Assembly: GCF_018613065.1 (NCBI RefSeq)
Contig: NZ_JAGGQW010000041.1
Span: 122,429 to 186,428 of the forward strand
Length of the DNA stretch: 64,000 bases
Origin: Bacillus sp. ISL-7
GTDB taxonomy: Bacteria; Bacillota; Bacilli; Bacillales_B; DSM-18226
Direction of reading: 5' to 3'
Part shown: in pieces, positions 54,451-64,000 of the stretch
Layout of the letters: every line of letters begins with the position of its first letter
Position numbering within the stretch: the stretch's first letter is position 1
Notes under the pieces: generated by a model
What the model saw: only the letters and a program-made list of their open reading frames with translations
Database searches by the model: none
What the model was told of the DNA's origin: nothing
Made by a program: the position numbers and the translations under genes

Positions 54451-54550
54451 ACGATGTGTAACTGGCGAAACACGGATTACCGTGAGGGAGCACATAATGT
54501 CTCGTAGCCGTTCGCCTGGGCAGAGGTAGGGATTTATTCCTTACCTCTTT
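54451..54550 (+). ncRNA. ZTP (pfl) riboswitch with intrinsic terminator
   Basis: The conserved ZTP parts are present in order: GATGTGTAACTGGCGAA, a small hairpin CACGG..CCGTG, GGGAGCACAT closing the first stem, a variable linker, and GCCGTTCGCCTGGGCA with the invariant CGCCTGGGCA. An overlapping terminator (AGAGGTAGGGA/TCCTTACCTCT, 54522-54547) follows. ZTP/ZMP signals low 10-formyl-tetrahydrofolate, so binding should switch serA on when one-carbon units run short. Confidence 0.92.
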
Positions 54551-54711
54551 CTGTTTATAGGAGGGGATATTTCAACCGGCTAGGAGCCAAGATTACTTTA
54601 ATATTTTAAAAATCAAGTAGGTACAGATTTTAATAAAATTTGACCATTTCCGCTTGCTTAATGAATTTAGGGAATTTCAAACTATCATATAAGAATAGAG
54701 GAGAATACGAG

Positions 54712-55911
54712 ATGAGCACAACAACACTAGACAAAATAAAAACAATCAAAACTTTAAATAATATCGCTGAGAGCGGGCTAAATGTATTCAATAAGGATAA
54801 TTTTACGATTGACAATGACAGTGAAAATCCTGATGCGATTGTTGTGCGCAGTTTTAATATGCATTCACTAGAATTAGGTCATAATGTAAAGGCCATTGCA
54901 CGTGCTGGAGCGGGTGTTAATAACATTCCGGTTGAAAAATGTACAGAACAGGGAATTGTGGTTTTCAATACCCCTGGTGCGAATGCAAATGCTGTAAAAG
55001 AAATGGTTCTTACTACATTGATGGCTTCATCCCGAAACCTTTTTGACGGCATAGCATGGACAAAGACATTAGAAGGCCAAGGTGACCAAGTACCGAAGCT
55101 AGTTGAAGCAGGTAAGAAACAATTCGTTGGAAAAGAAATTAAGGGGAAAACGCTGGGAGTAATTGGTTTAGGCGCCATCGGAGCACTTGTAGCGAATGAT
55201 GCCCTAGATTTAGACATGGACGTGATTGGTTTTGACCCGTTTATTTCTGTTGATACAGCTTGGAATTTGTCTAGAAATGTTCAGCGCGCAATGACGATTG
55301 AACAGTTGTTTGCTAATTCTGATTATATTACGGTTCACGTTCCATTAACCGATGACACAAGAGGAATGTTTAACCAAGCAACTTTTAGCATTATGAAGCC
55401 TGGAGTTCACATTTTGAATTTCTCACGCGGAGAGCTTGTGAATGAAACAGATATGGCAGCAGCGCTTGAAGGCGGCAAGGTTGGTAAGTATATTACAGAT
55501 TTCCCAAATGAAAATGTATTAAAAATGAAAAATGCAATTCCAATCCCTCATCTAGGTGCATCTACGCAAGAATCAGAGGAAAACTGTGCAATTATGGCTG
55601 CACGCCAGGTGAAGAATTTTCTGGAAACCGGAAATATCAAGAACTCAGTGAATTTTCCGAACGCATCCATACCTTATACAGGAAAGAAACGTGTGGCAGT
55701 ATTCCATAAAAACGTTCCAAACATGGTTGGACAGCTTACACTAGCTATTTCAAGCTATAATTTAAACATCGCAGACATGATTAATAGAAGCCGTGGGGAA
55801 TATGCTTATACGATGATTGACATTGACAATAAAGTAAATGGCGATATCATTCCTGGTTTGCAAGAAAAAATCGATCAAATCGGTGGAATCGTAACCGCAC
55901 GTATTATATAA
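54712..55911 (+). CDS. serA: D-3-phosphoglycerate dehydrogenase
   Basis: 399 residues: the substrate and NAD domains with GLGAIGALVANDALDLD, ARAGAGVNNIPVEKC, the catalytic Arg/Glu/His set (NFSRGELV, and HLGASTQESEENCA) and a C-terminal ACT domain (VAVFHKNVPNMVGQLTLAIS). This is the shorter SerA type with ACT only. It makes 3-phosphohydroxypyruvate for serine synthesis. ATG 54712 follows AGAGGAG. It lies 162 nt after the ZTP riboswitch terminator. serC, often next to serA, is absent. Confidence 0.95.
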   Translation: MSTTTLDKIKTIKTLNNIAESGLNVFNKDNFTIDNDSENPDAIVVRSFNMHSLELGHNVKAIARAGAGVNNIPVEKCTEQGIVVFNTPGANANAVKEMVLTTLMASSRNLFDGIAWTKTLEGQGDQVPKLVEAGKKQFVGKEIKGKTLGVIGLGAIGALVANDALDLDMDVIGFDPFISVDTAWNLSRNVQRAMTIEQLFANSDYITVHVPLTDDTRGMFNQATFSIMKPGVHILNFSRGELVNETDMAAALEGGKVGKYITDFPNENVLKMKNAIPIPHLGASTQESEENCAIMAARQVKNFLETGNIKNSVNFPNASIPYTGKKRVAVFHKNVPNMVGQLTLAISSYNLNIADMINRSRGEYAYTMIDIDNKVNGDIIPGLQEKIDQIGGIVTARII

Positions 55912-55954
55912 ACAATGAAGGCTTTTAACTCCACGCTTAAAAACAAACAATGGA

Positions 55955-55978
55955 AAGCTCGCCAACTGGCGAGTTTTT
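55955..55978 (+). terminator. Terminator of serA
   Basis: GCTCGCCA pairs with TGGCGAGT, then T6. Confidence 0.85.
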
Positions 55979-56072
55979 TATTCTAGTGACTAATAAAGAA
56001 GCAGATCAATTAACTAATCAGAGTCAAGTGGGAATTAATAAAAAAATTTGTCTAAAAATTCAAAGTAATGGA

Positions 56073-56102
56073 TTGACAACAACACTAATTAAGATTTATA
56101 GT
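56073..56102 (+). promoter_or_regulatory. SigA-type promoter of the candidate RNA
   Basis: TTGACA (exact) and TATAGT with 18 bp between. No ORF follows within 250 nt. Confidence 0.75.
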
Positions 56103-56108
56103 GTATTC

Positions 56109-56293
56109 AACAGTTAGTATCTCAATACCAAGTAAACAAGTAGGTTAAATGGGATTTAGATAACCAGGCCTCTCCTCAGCAAAAAGTATTCTTATGAAAA
56201 TATGTGAGCTCCGCACTTGTTGGATCTCCACCTAGTATTGTAAAAGCCGATTGGACTACCAAAGGCTCCTGTTATTAACAGGAGTCTTTTTTA
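56109..56293 (+). ncRNA. Candidate orphan noncoding RNA or leader, ~185 nt
   Basis: Between the promoter at 56073 and a strong terminator (GGCTCCTGTT/AACAGGAGTC, loop ATT, T7; 56264-56293) lies no ORF. The ends of the body can pair over a long range: CAATAC (56123) with GTATTG (56235), and ACAAGT (56136) with ACTTGT (56215). An inner hairpin GGTT/AACC is possible. No T-box, SAM, lysine, glycine or purine consensus was recognised, and it does not read as 6S RNA to me. It may be a free small RNA or an attenuating leader for the gene at 56367. Confidence 0.55.
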
Positions 56294-56366
56294 TTGTTTT
56301 TTTGGTGAGAATGATTAGTTGGTTAAGTTTTTTTAATCTAAATATATACTTAAAAGGAGGATATTC

Positions 56367-56708
56367 ATGATGCAAACCTCAAATTCTCGTCCTGTAGGGA
56401 TTCACTTAAAAACAACAAAACAGAATTCCTTAGAAAAAAGTGAATATCTAAATCTGCCGGACTTACAGTTTTTTCAATGGTGTCATTCACAATTTGGGTT
56501 AAATAAGGGAGTTTATAATACGATTGACCAGTGGTTTTATGGAATTGGAATTGAACGCGTTCAATATCGACGTATCTTCATATTGAAATTTTTAGATTTT
56601 AGTAAAGATTATGGGATTGTGAAGGACCAACAGAAATTTATCCGATTTGGAAATGGTGGTCTCATTCGAAGGCTGCAGGGATTTATGCGGTATATTAATC
56701 AGGGATAA
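56367..56708 (+). CDS. Hypothetical protein, 113 aa
   Basis: Soluble, basic and aromatic (YLNLPDLQFFQWCHSQFGL, NTIDQWFYGIGIERVQYRRI), mostly helical. AAGGAGGATATTC lies before ATG 56367. No family recognised. If the terminator at 56264-56293 reads through, this gene would be under its control. Confidence 0.6.
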   Translation: MMQTSNSRPVGIHLKTTKQNSLEKSEYLNLPDLQFFQWCHSQFGLNKGVYNTIDQWFYGIGIERVQYRRIFILKFLDFSKDYGIVKDQQKFIRFGNGGLIRRLQGFMRYINQG

Positions 56709-56811
56709 AATTACTCCTTTGAAATATTACGTAAGATAAGTTAACAAAAATGGAGACTCACAAAGATAATTGTATTAAATTATCTATATATAAATATTAG
56801 GGGGGCTTTAT

Positions 56812-56958
56812 ATGAGCACGAATGACAAAGTTCTTTTCGCTGGAGATGTATATACAATAATATACGATTATAAAAATGGTCTGTACGAAATTAAAAAAGA
56901 AGACGAACGCGGGAAAGTGGTATTGGTTTCTGAAAATGACATAAATAAGTTGTTTTAA
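56812..56958 (+). CDS. Small hypothetical protein, 48 aa
   Basis: ATG 56812 with GGGGGGC upstream. Reads MSTNDKVLFAGDVYTIIYDY, then KNGLYEIKKEDERGKVVLVS; a small beta-rich protein, perhaps SH3-like. A clear terminator follows. Confidence 0.6.
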   Translation: MSTNDKVLFAGDVYTIIYDYKNGLYEIKKEDERGKVVLVSENDINKLF

Positions 56959-56986
56959 TTTTTATAAGAGGTGCAATCGATTCTAG

Positions 56987-57018
56987 AGTCTATTTTCCTT
57001 AAGGAAATAGGCTTTTTT
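56987..57018 (+). terminator. Terminator after the 48-aa gene
   Basis: GTCTATTTTCC pairs with GGAAATAGGC around TTAA-type loop, then T6. Confidence 0.8.
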
Positions 57019-57095
57019 ATGTTAGATTTTTAGAGTTAGAAAAAGTAACTCTTATTATTCTAAAATTGCGATGTTGTCGCCAAGAGACATGACAC

Positions 57096-57134
57096 AAAAA
57101 AACTCAAGCTGCTTGAAGTCACATTTGCTTGAGT
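57096..57134 (-). terminator. Terminator of the pucR remnant
   Basis: ACTCAAGC pairs with GCTTGAGT; the A tract at 57096-57102 gives U7 on the minus strand. Confidence 0.75.
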
Positions 57135-57147
57135 CTAAGTATTTCTT

Positions 57148-58554
57148 TTAAGTCTCTAACAAGGATCTAATCCTTAAGGCAATTCTAATTTGCATGGTTG
57201 TTTCTGAATCCTTTAAGCTTTTTCCGAGAATTTCCTCACACTTTTCAATTCGATAAACCACCGTGTTCCTGTGGACAAACAATCTTTTTGCTGTTTCGGA
57301 AATTTGACAGTGTGTTTCTAAATAGACAGACAACGTGTCTAGCAGGGACTGCTCTTCTTCTATTTTTGTCTCTGCAAAGCGGCTAAGGGTAAAAGTATAA
57401 AAATTCTTTAAGTCATCTTGGGGAACCATTCGCAATAATTCCATAACGTCTTTCGTATGATAGGTTTGGATAAATGCCGTTCTCTTTGAAAGCCGCCCTT
57501 GTGATAAGGCATCTAAAGCATCTTTGTAAGCATTTTTAACATCTAAGAAAGTATGGCTTACATTACTAACACCTAAGGAAATCGTATTCCCGAAGTAATT
57601 CAATACTTTTTCTTGAAGTTGCAGTAACGCAGATTCACAGTAAGCGTCTGGATTGGAGATATTTTCTTCGACTTCAAATAAAAGAACACAAGATTCACCT
57701 TGGGTAAAAAAGTGAATTTTGGGAGTTATAATAGAGACTTCCCCTTCAATAAAATCATAAATATCATCTGCTTTTTCAAGGCGCTTCATATAGGTAGGGA
57801 GATGCTCATCCCTGTCGATTTTACCGACCAACAAATATATTTCTGATCGTTTTTTAATGAAAACTCCGCGGCTCGACCGATGATTTCCTGTTGAGAAGTA
57901 AAAGTGCCATCCGAGAAATGAAGGAAGAAATCATTGCGAATACTTCGCTCTTGTTGTCTAAGCGCATTTTCCTTCATGAGTGCAAAAGATATAACATTGG
58001 TAGCTTGTTCAATCATTAAAGAAGTCAAATGATCGGTTTTCTCAATCTCTCCAATAAGCATAAGAAACCCTTTTTTCTTTTCACTGATGTGAACAGGGAA
58101 TAAAGTCCAGGTTTGTTTAGTGGATCGGACTGATATTGAAATCGGAGAAGTCATCAAAGAAGGAATTTTCAGACCATCCAATAACAAAGGAAAGTCCAGG
58201 TTCGTATTCGGTTGATAGAGCGGCTTGAAATGGTGATTTATTAGTTGAACCGGACGATGAATCAGTTGAGATAAATCTTGAAGTAATAATCCAATCCCTT
58301 TACCTTGCATAATGATATTGGTAAATTGCCTGTGGGTCTCAAGCGCAAGTGTTAATTCGCTAGCTCGTTGGTCGAGTATCGCTCGTAAAGTATGATTGAC
58401 AATTTCCCCAAGTGATAATTCTAATGGGAGTTCAATGATCGGAATGGCTAACTGGTTTGCCAGAATGATTGCTTCTTCCGGTACTTTATCTAAAAAGCGC
58501 TTTGTCTTTAATTCCTTCTAAATGTGGGATGGATAAGAGTTCATTTACTTTCAT
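57148..58554 (-). pseudogene. pucR: PucR family purine-catabolism regulator, deleted and frameshifted
   Basis: Starts at ATG 58554 (AAGGAGCGG upstream) as MKVNELLSIPHLEGI, then jumps out of frame to what would read KTKRFLDKVPEEAIILANQL, so most of the N-terminal PUR domain (roughly 75 codons by comparison with typical PucR proteins) is missing. A second shift lies near 57830, between NDQKYIC and LVGKIDRDEHLPTYMKRLE. The rest, including the C-terminal helix-turn-helix HCQISETAKRLFVHRNTVVY, is well kept. PucR controls purine and allantoin use; it is divergent from the allantoate amidohydrolase gene. This regulator cannot be functional as read. Confidence 0.88.
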
Positions 58555-58753
58555 TTGAACCGCTCCTTGTAAAGAAACACTACAAATTATGTATTTGCCA
58601 TCTATATTATCATGATTTGGTTATTTTGCATAAAAGATAATGAGAATTTTTACGAATCGTCTAATGAAGTTCATTTTAATTGAATGTAAACTAGGAATAT
58701 AACCAGTTTAATGTAAGGAAAGATAATATAACTAATTACGAGGAGTGAAGTGG

Positions 58754-60001
58754 ATGGCCATTCAAGAAGACAAACAGTTTTTAGAAAAAGGTCATGTGGG
58801 AGCAATGATTGAATGGCTTGCTTCGATTGGAAAAACGGAGAATGGGGGCGTAACAAGACTTTTGTATTCTCCATCCTGGCTCGATGCGCAGCTGGCGTTA
58901 AAGAATAAAATGGACCAAGCGAAACTAGATACGTATTTTGACAGTGTCGGAAATTTATTTGGAAGATTCCCAGGTACAGAATCCAATGGGAAAACAATCT
59001 TGACCGGCTCTCACATCGATACGGTAGTCGATGGTGGGAAATACGATGGTGCCTATGGAATCATCGCCAGTTTCATTGCTGTATTAAGGCTATTTCAAAC
59101 CTATGGGTACCCAAAGAAAACGATAGAAGTCGTCTCTTTATGCGAAGAAGAAGGAAGTCGTTTTCCGCTTACCTTTTGGGGGTCGAGAAATATCAGTGGT
59201 TCCTACAACCTTGAATCGGTAAAAGCTATAAAGGACCCAGAGGGAATTGAATTTTTAGAAGCGATGAATCAAGCGGGTTTTGATCCTGAAAAGTATACTC
59301 CTCCAGTTCGGGATGATGTGGAACGCTTTGTGGAGATTCATATTGAACAAGGGATGATTCTTGAGAAAAATCAGAATCAGATTGGGATTGTGACCCATAT
59401 TGTCGGACAACGCCGCTTTACGGTTCACATCAATGGAGAAAGTAACCACGCGGGGACGACTCCGATGCAGTATCGTAAGGATGCCGTGAGTACAGCCGCC
59501 CATTTTATTTCTTTTTTAACAGAAAAAGCGAGGGGTGTTGATCCGCAATTAGTCGCAACGGTTGGAAGGCTAAACGTCAAACCGAATGTTCCGAATGTAA
59601 TCGCAGGTGAGGTGGAGTTTAGCCTCGATATTCGACATCATCAGGAAGCTGTTATTGATCATTATTGTAACGAGATTTTCACTGAGTTTAAACGAGTAGC
59701 TGAAAGCTTAAATATAGAAGTGGCAATTTCCCAGTGGATGGATGTAAAGCCGGTTAAGATGGATGTTGAGATGTACGCGTGGACCCGTGAAATTGCAGAG
59801 GAGAGAAACTACCGTTATCAAGAAATGATCTCAGGTGCTGGACATGATGCCCAAGTATTTGGTTCCGTCTGCGCCACCTCATTATTATTTGTACCGAGCC
59901 AGAATGGAATCAGCCATTCACCAAAAGAATTTACGAGTTTGGAAGAGTTAGAAACAGGAATTGAACTTTTAACTGAACTATTATATAAACTAGCCTATTA
60001 A
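58754..60001 (+). CDS. allC: Allantoate amidohydrolase (M20 family)
   Basis: 415 residues with M20 metal ligands: GSHIDTVVDGGKYDGAYG (His, Asp), SLCEEEGSRF (Glu-Glu) and late HSPKEF. GGVTRLLYSPSWLDAQ is characteristic of allantoate amidohydrolase/N-carbamoyl amidases; the close relative is B. subtilis PucF. It releases ammonia, CO2 and ureidoglycine from allantoate with Mn2+. ATG 58754 follows GAGGAGTGAAG. It sits opposite the broken pucR and upstream of a 31-codon stub, so the purine-use cluster is much reduced. Confidence 0.88.
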   Translation: MAIQEDKQFLEKGHVGAMIEWLASIGKTENGGVTRLLYSPSWLDAQLALKNKMDQAKLDTYFDSVGNLFGRFPGTESNGKTILTGSHIDTVVDGGKYDGAYGIIASFIAVLRLFQTYGYPKKTIEVVSLCEEEGSRFPLTFWGSRNISGSYNLESVKAIKDPEGIEFLEAMNQAGFDPEKYTPPVRDDVERFVEIHIEQGMILEKNQNQIGIVTHIVGQRRFTVHINGESNHAGTTPMQYRKDAVSTAAHFISFLTEKARGVDPQLVATVGRLNVKPNVPNVIAGEVEFSLDIRHHQEAVIDHYCNEIFTEFKRVAESLNIEVAISQWMDVKPVKMDVEMYAWTREIAEERNYRYQEMISGAGHDAQVFGSVCATSLLFVPSQNGISHSPKEFTSLEELETGIELLTELLYKLAY

Positions 60002-60016
60002 CGGGAGATGTTAGAA

Positions 60017-60112
60017 ATGACTTTTTCAGAGCTTGATTGCATTTCGCAAAAAATTGCACATTCAATCTATCAAAGCAAGGTTTTCTTGAAGTGTCTCACT
60101 TGTTGGCAGTAA
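60017..60112 (+). pseudogene. Stub of a former downstream gene (31 codons)
   Basis: GGGAGATG lies just before ATG 60017, which opens MTFSELDCISQKIAHSIYQS and ends after 31 codons. The position (next in an allantoin operon) and first residues would suit the start of a pyridoxal aminotransferase such as PucG, but the similarity is too short to prove. Confidence 0.25.
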
Positions 60113-60217
60113 CTGCTTAAAATTTTTTATAAAAGCACTAGATTTAGTACTTAGTATCCATCCTCCAGAATATCTTTTTACGTAGATATGGCTTGATCCT
60201 ATTAAAGGAGAGATTTG

Positions 60218-61795
60218 ATGGATAACTTTGATGTCATTATGATTGGAAGCGGCCATAATGCTTTAATTACGGCTGCCTATTTAACGCGGGCGGGTCGCAG
60301 CGTCCTAGTTTTAGAAAAAAATGATCGCCCGGGCGGATTTCTGCGTACCGAAGAACTGACGCTTCCAGGGTTCAAACATGATGTGTTTGCTGCTGCACAT
60401 CCTCTCTTTACAACCGGACCAGCCTACGCTGAACTAAGAGGGGATCTAGAAGCACGCGGGCTCCGATACATAAATACGGACCTGCCGACCGGTGTTTCGA
60501 TGGAAGACGGACGAACTGCTGTCCTGCCTAGTTCATTTGAAGAGCTCATCGCTGAGGCAGAACGGCTGGCTCCCGGAGACGGCGCAGCACTTGCCGGCAT
60601 GTTTGAACAGTTAAATCCATATGTTAACGATGTATTTGGATTATTCAATATGGATCTCTCCAGTCCTGAAGCTGCACCGATCCTGAAGCGCTTGCTTCAC
60701 GAAGGGGGCGGGGCGGGCTATTCGCCTTTCGCTGCCTCACTAGTTTCAACCGCCCGTAATACCGTCAGTTCTTTAAAGTCACCAGTGACACGGGCAATGC
60801 TGGCCTCCTGGGTCACACACCTTGGCCGCACGCCGGATGAAGTCGGAAGCGGGATTTGGGTACCGCTGACCGTGATGGCACTGATGGGCGGCGGGATGCC
60901 GATACCTGAAGGCGGAAGTGAGAAACTGGTTCAAGCATTATCTCAACTGATAAAGGATCAAGGCGGCGAAATTCTTACGCACACTCCTGTCGAGCGGATC
61001 TTAGTGGAGAACGGTCGAGCGATTGGCGTCCGAACAGCAAAGGGGAAAAACTATCGTGCCAAGCAGGCAGTCGTGGCCTCAACCACACCTGATCAGCTCT
61101 ACCTCTCGCTCTTGGCCGATACGGAGATTTCACCACCGCTTCGAGCACAAGCGAAACAGTACCGATACGGCCGAGGCTGCGTCCAAATTCATCTAGCGCT
61201 AAGTGAGCCGCCAAACTGGCCAGATAAACGGTTTAACCGTGTCGGGCAGCCGCATCTAACAGATGGACTGGACGGATTCACTCTAGCGATTGCCCAGGGA
61301 GCTGCCAATCTGCTTCCGTCCAATCCTACCTTTACGGTCGATTGTTCTACCAACCTCGATCCAACGAGAGCACCGGAAGGAAAAGCAATCATGCGCATTC
61401 AAGTGCTGGAAGTGCCCATCCGTCCACGTAGGGATGCGGCTAACCTTATCGATGTCGGAGATGGTACATGGACGCATGATTTAACCGAGCGGTTCACAGA
61501 ACGCGTGCTAAATGTGGTGAGTAAGCATATCCCAAACATCCCAAGTGCGGTGATTGGAAAACATGTCGTCACCCCAGATACGATTGCTAGGTTTAACCCG
61601 AACGCAGGACCGGGGGATCCCTACGGCGGGGCGCACGATTTAGCGCAAAGCTATCTTTTTAGACCATTACCAGGGCAGCCGGGTCATCAGACAGCTATTC
61701 CAAATGTGTATATGCTCGGTGCCGCAACCTGGCCTGGACATGGAGTGAATGGCGGATCAGGTTATATAGTTGCGCAGCAGCTTCTCTCACAATAA
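60218..61795 (+). CDS. FAD-dependent oxidoreductase, phytoene desaturase-like
   Basis: 525 residues. FAD-binding Rossmann motif at the N-terminus (FDVIMIGSGHNALITAAYLT; VLVLEKNDRPGGFLRTE). The C-terminal flavin region AATWPGHGVNGGSGYIVAQQ resembles CrtI/COG1233 oxidoreductases. The substrate is unknown; no carotenoid genes are nearby. ATG 60218 follows AAAGGAGAG. Base composition is clearly higher in G+C than the neighbours (39 of 60 bases at 60841-60900), a sign of acquisition from another source. Confidence 0.85.
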   Translation: MDNFDVIMIGSGHNALITAAYLTRAGRSVLVLEKNDRPGGFLRTEELTLPGFKHDVFAAAHPLFTTGPAYAELRGDLEARGLRYINTDLPTGVSMEDGRTAVLPSSFEELIAEAERLAPGDGAALAGMFEQLNPYVNDVFGLFNMDLSSPEAAPILKRLLHEGGGAGYSPFAASLVSTARNTVSSLKSPVTRAMLASWVTHLGRTPDEVGSGIWVPLTVMALMGGGMPIPEGGSEKLVQALSQLIKDQGGEILTHTPVERILVENGRAIGVRTAKGKNYRAKQAVVASTTPDQLYLSLLADTEISPPLRAQAKQYRYGRGCVQIHLALSEPPNWPDKRFNRVGQPHLTDGLDGFTLAIAQGAANLLPSNPTFTVDCSTNLDPTRAPEGKAIMRIQVLEVPIRPRRDAANLIDVGDGTWTHDLTERFTERVLNVVSKHIPNIPSAVIGKHVVTPDTIARFNPNAGPGDPYGGAHDLAQSYLFRPLPGQPGHQTAIPNVYMLGAATWPGHGVNGGSGYIVAQQLLSQ

Positions 61796-61898
61796 AATAT
61801 CTGAAAAGAGTCAGACCCTATTTCCCAGTGGAAGTAGGTTTTTTTACTAATAGGAGAATCAGAGATGTATTCTTCATCGTGATAGGTGAAAGACAAAT

Positions 61899-61994
61899 TT
61901 ATTGTTTTTGCTGCGAGATTTGTCCTTCATACCACTTAGACGGCCAATCATAAAAAACAGCATATTCAGTTCCTTTTAACCATTTACAATCCAA
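61899..61994 (-). CDS. Possible short ORF or gene remnant, 31 codons
   Basis: The minus strand reads DCKWLKGTEYAVFYDWPSKW, then YEGQISQQKQ and a stop. The sequence is protein-like (Trp, Tyr rich), but the only start is a TTG without ribosome site. It may be the tail of a lost gene. Confidence 0.2.
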   Translation of the reverse strand: MDCKWLKGTEYAVFYDWPSKWYEGQISQQKQ

Positions 61995-62045
61995 TTGAAT
62001 ACATATAATTGATTGTAATTTTTGTGGTCAATTGGAGGGGGAACA

Positions 62046-63387
<1,342 letters not shown>

Positions 63388-63398
63388 TTATACAAAAC

Positions 63399-63434
63399 AA
63401 GGCTGTCCCACTTTTATATTGGGGCAGCTTTTTT
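63399..63434. terminator. Terminator after the aldo/keto reductase gene
   Basis: AAGGCTGtCCC pairs with GGGGCAGCTT with T6 after it. Confidence 0.75.
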
Positions 63435-63450
63435 AATTGTGAGTGGTTTT

Positions 63451-63606
63451 TTAATCTTGCATGGCTCCTGCCTCTCGGGAAGTCATAGCACCTTGTCCTT
63501 GGCTTACATCTTTTTGAATTTCTTGTTTTACTTTTTGTGCATCAGTTCCCGCAAATTCTGGTCTCAGAATAGAACCCACATTCTTTTTAGCTTGTTCCTG
63601 TTGCAT
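63451..63606 (-). CDS. Small SASP-like hypothetical protein, 51 aa
   Basis: ATG 63606 with GGAGGAATTCT upstream. Reads MQQEQAKKNVGSILRPEFAG, then TDAQKVKQEIQKDVSQGQGA. The Gln/Lys/Ala-rich, disordered, small-residue composition recalls small spore proteins, but it does not match the alpha/beta or gamma SASP signatures I know. Confidence 0.6.
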   Translation of the reverse strand: MQQEQAKKNVGSILRPEFAGTDAQKVKQEIQKDVSQGQGAMTSREAGAMQD

Positions 63607-63765
63607 AGAATTCCTCCGCATTTTATTGTTTAACAATCTTATTATTTACAAAAAAACACTCGGTTTATTCTGAGGATTTGATCGAATAAGCAAAGATACG
63701 AAAAAATTCAGTTTTCTATCTTTGTAGAAGCATTATCTACAGTAAGTATTTATAGTGTTTTACCG

Positions 63766-64000
63766 TTAACAAACATAGCACTTTACTTCGGTGGATGCCC
63801 AAAATGTTAACCCAGAGGTTTTGGCACGAATAAAAGAAACACTTTCTGTCAATGGAAGTATTTCACTATAATAAGGACGAACCTTTTCAAGAAGGAATGA
63901 AAGATCAATATATTTATCGATTAAACGAAGAAGGTGATTGTCAGGAACCAATTCATCAATAGAAACAAATTCATATTCACTTTGGGTAGATACTCTTGGT
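63766..64000 (-). mobile_element. IS1182-type transposase fragment
   Basis: The minus strand enters from the right edge with QSEYEFVSIDELVPDNHLLR and LIDKYIDLSFLLEKVRPYYSE, the N-terminal region of IS1182-family transposases. After YYSE the similarity breaks off; the following 30 residues (LPLTESVSFIRAKTSGL) are unrelated, and a stop follows. So the element is truncated after about 55 residues. Its true start lies beyond the window. Confidence 0.8.

Overview
This window looks like a chromosomal stretch of a low-GC, spore-forming Bacillaceae (Bacillus/Neobacillus type). The evidence is strong AGGAGG-type ribosome binding sites, frequent TTG/GTG starts, a spore-coat transglutaminase (tgl), a YhcN/YlaJ sporulation lipoprotein, a CIRCE element, LacI/ScrR sucrose genes and a B. 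subtilis-like ycnK/ycnI copper pair. No phage, CRISPR array, rRNA or tRNA was seen. One insertion-sequence fragment (IS1182-type) lies at the right edge.

Layout. 0-6 kb: the tail of a ThiY-like substrate-binding protein, then an operon of a predicted beta-grasp (MoaD/ThiS/ubiquitin-like) protein, a 332-aa unknown and a 1285-aa DUF4132 protein. 6-15 kb: tgl, an MFS exporter, a cold-shock gene with a long leader, a metallo-beta-lactamase-fold hydrolase, a SulP transporter and a NorM/YojI MATE pump, followed by a 52-bp tandem palindrome array. 15-20 kb: the sucrose regulon scrR-scrA-scrB with four operators. 20-28 kb: an ECF sigma factor paired with a second-type ClpP, a secreted repeat lipoprotein, acetyltransferases, a His/Trp/Gln-rich repeat protein, then ycnK and ycnI without ycnJ. 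28-38 kb: a phosphoesterase, AbrB-type and MFS membrane proteins, HAD and PHP phosphatases, an SGNH hydrolase and YhcN. 38-45 kb: a broken amino-acid permease, the ykoS/GT2/GtrA glycosyltransferase set and a COG4705 protein. 45-50 kb: htpG behind a CIRCE site, a second 52-bp array, an aldo/keto reductase remnant, and a MocR regulator divergent from azlC-azlD. 50-64 kb: a thioesterase, a VOC protein, threonine aldolase, a ZTP riboswitch and serA, a candidate noncoding RNA, a broken pucR next to an allantoate amidohydrolase gene, a GC-rich FAD oxidoreductase, a CoxG-like protein, an aldo/keto reductase, and the transposase fragment.

A recurring theme is gene decay. At least three, probably four, genes continue in the same frame beyond one stop codon (14.6, 23.0, 38.2 and 51.4 kb). 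azlD and pucR carry frameshifts, and several other genes survive only as end fragments. Whether this is true pseudogenisation, sequencing error or readthrough cannot be decided from the sequence alone.

The observations I consider most worth follow-up are the beta-grasp/DUF4132 operon, the promoter-to-terminator orphan transcript at 56.1-56.3 kb, the two unrelated arrays that share a 52-bp period, the sigma-ClpP pair and the His/Trp/Gln repeat protein.
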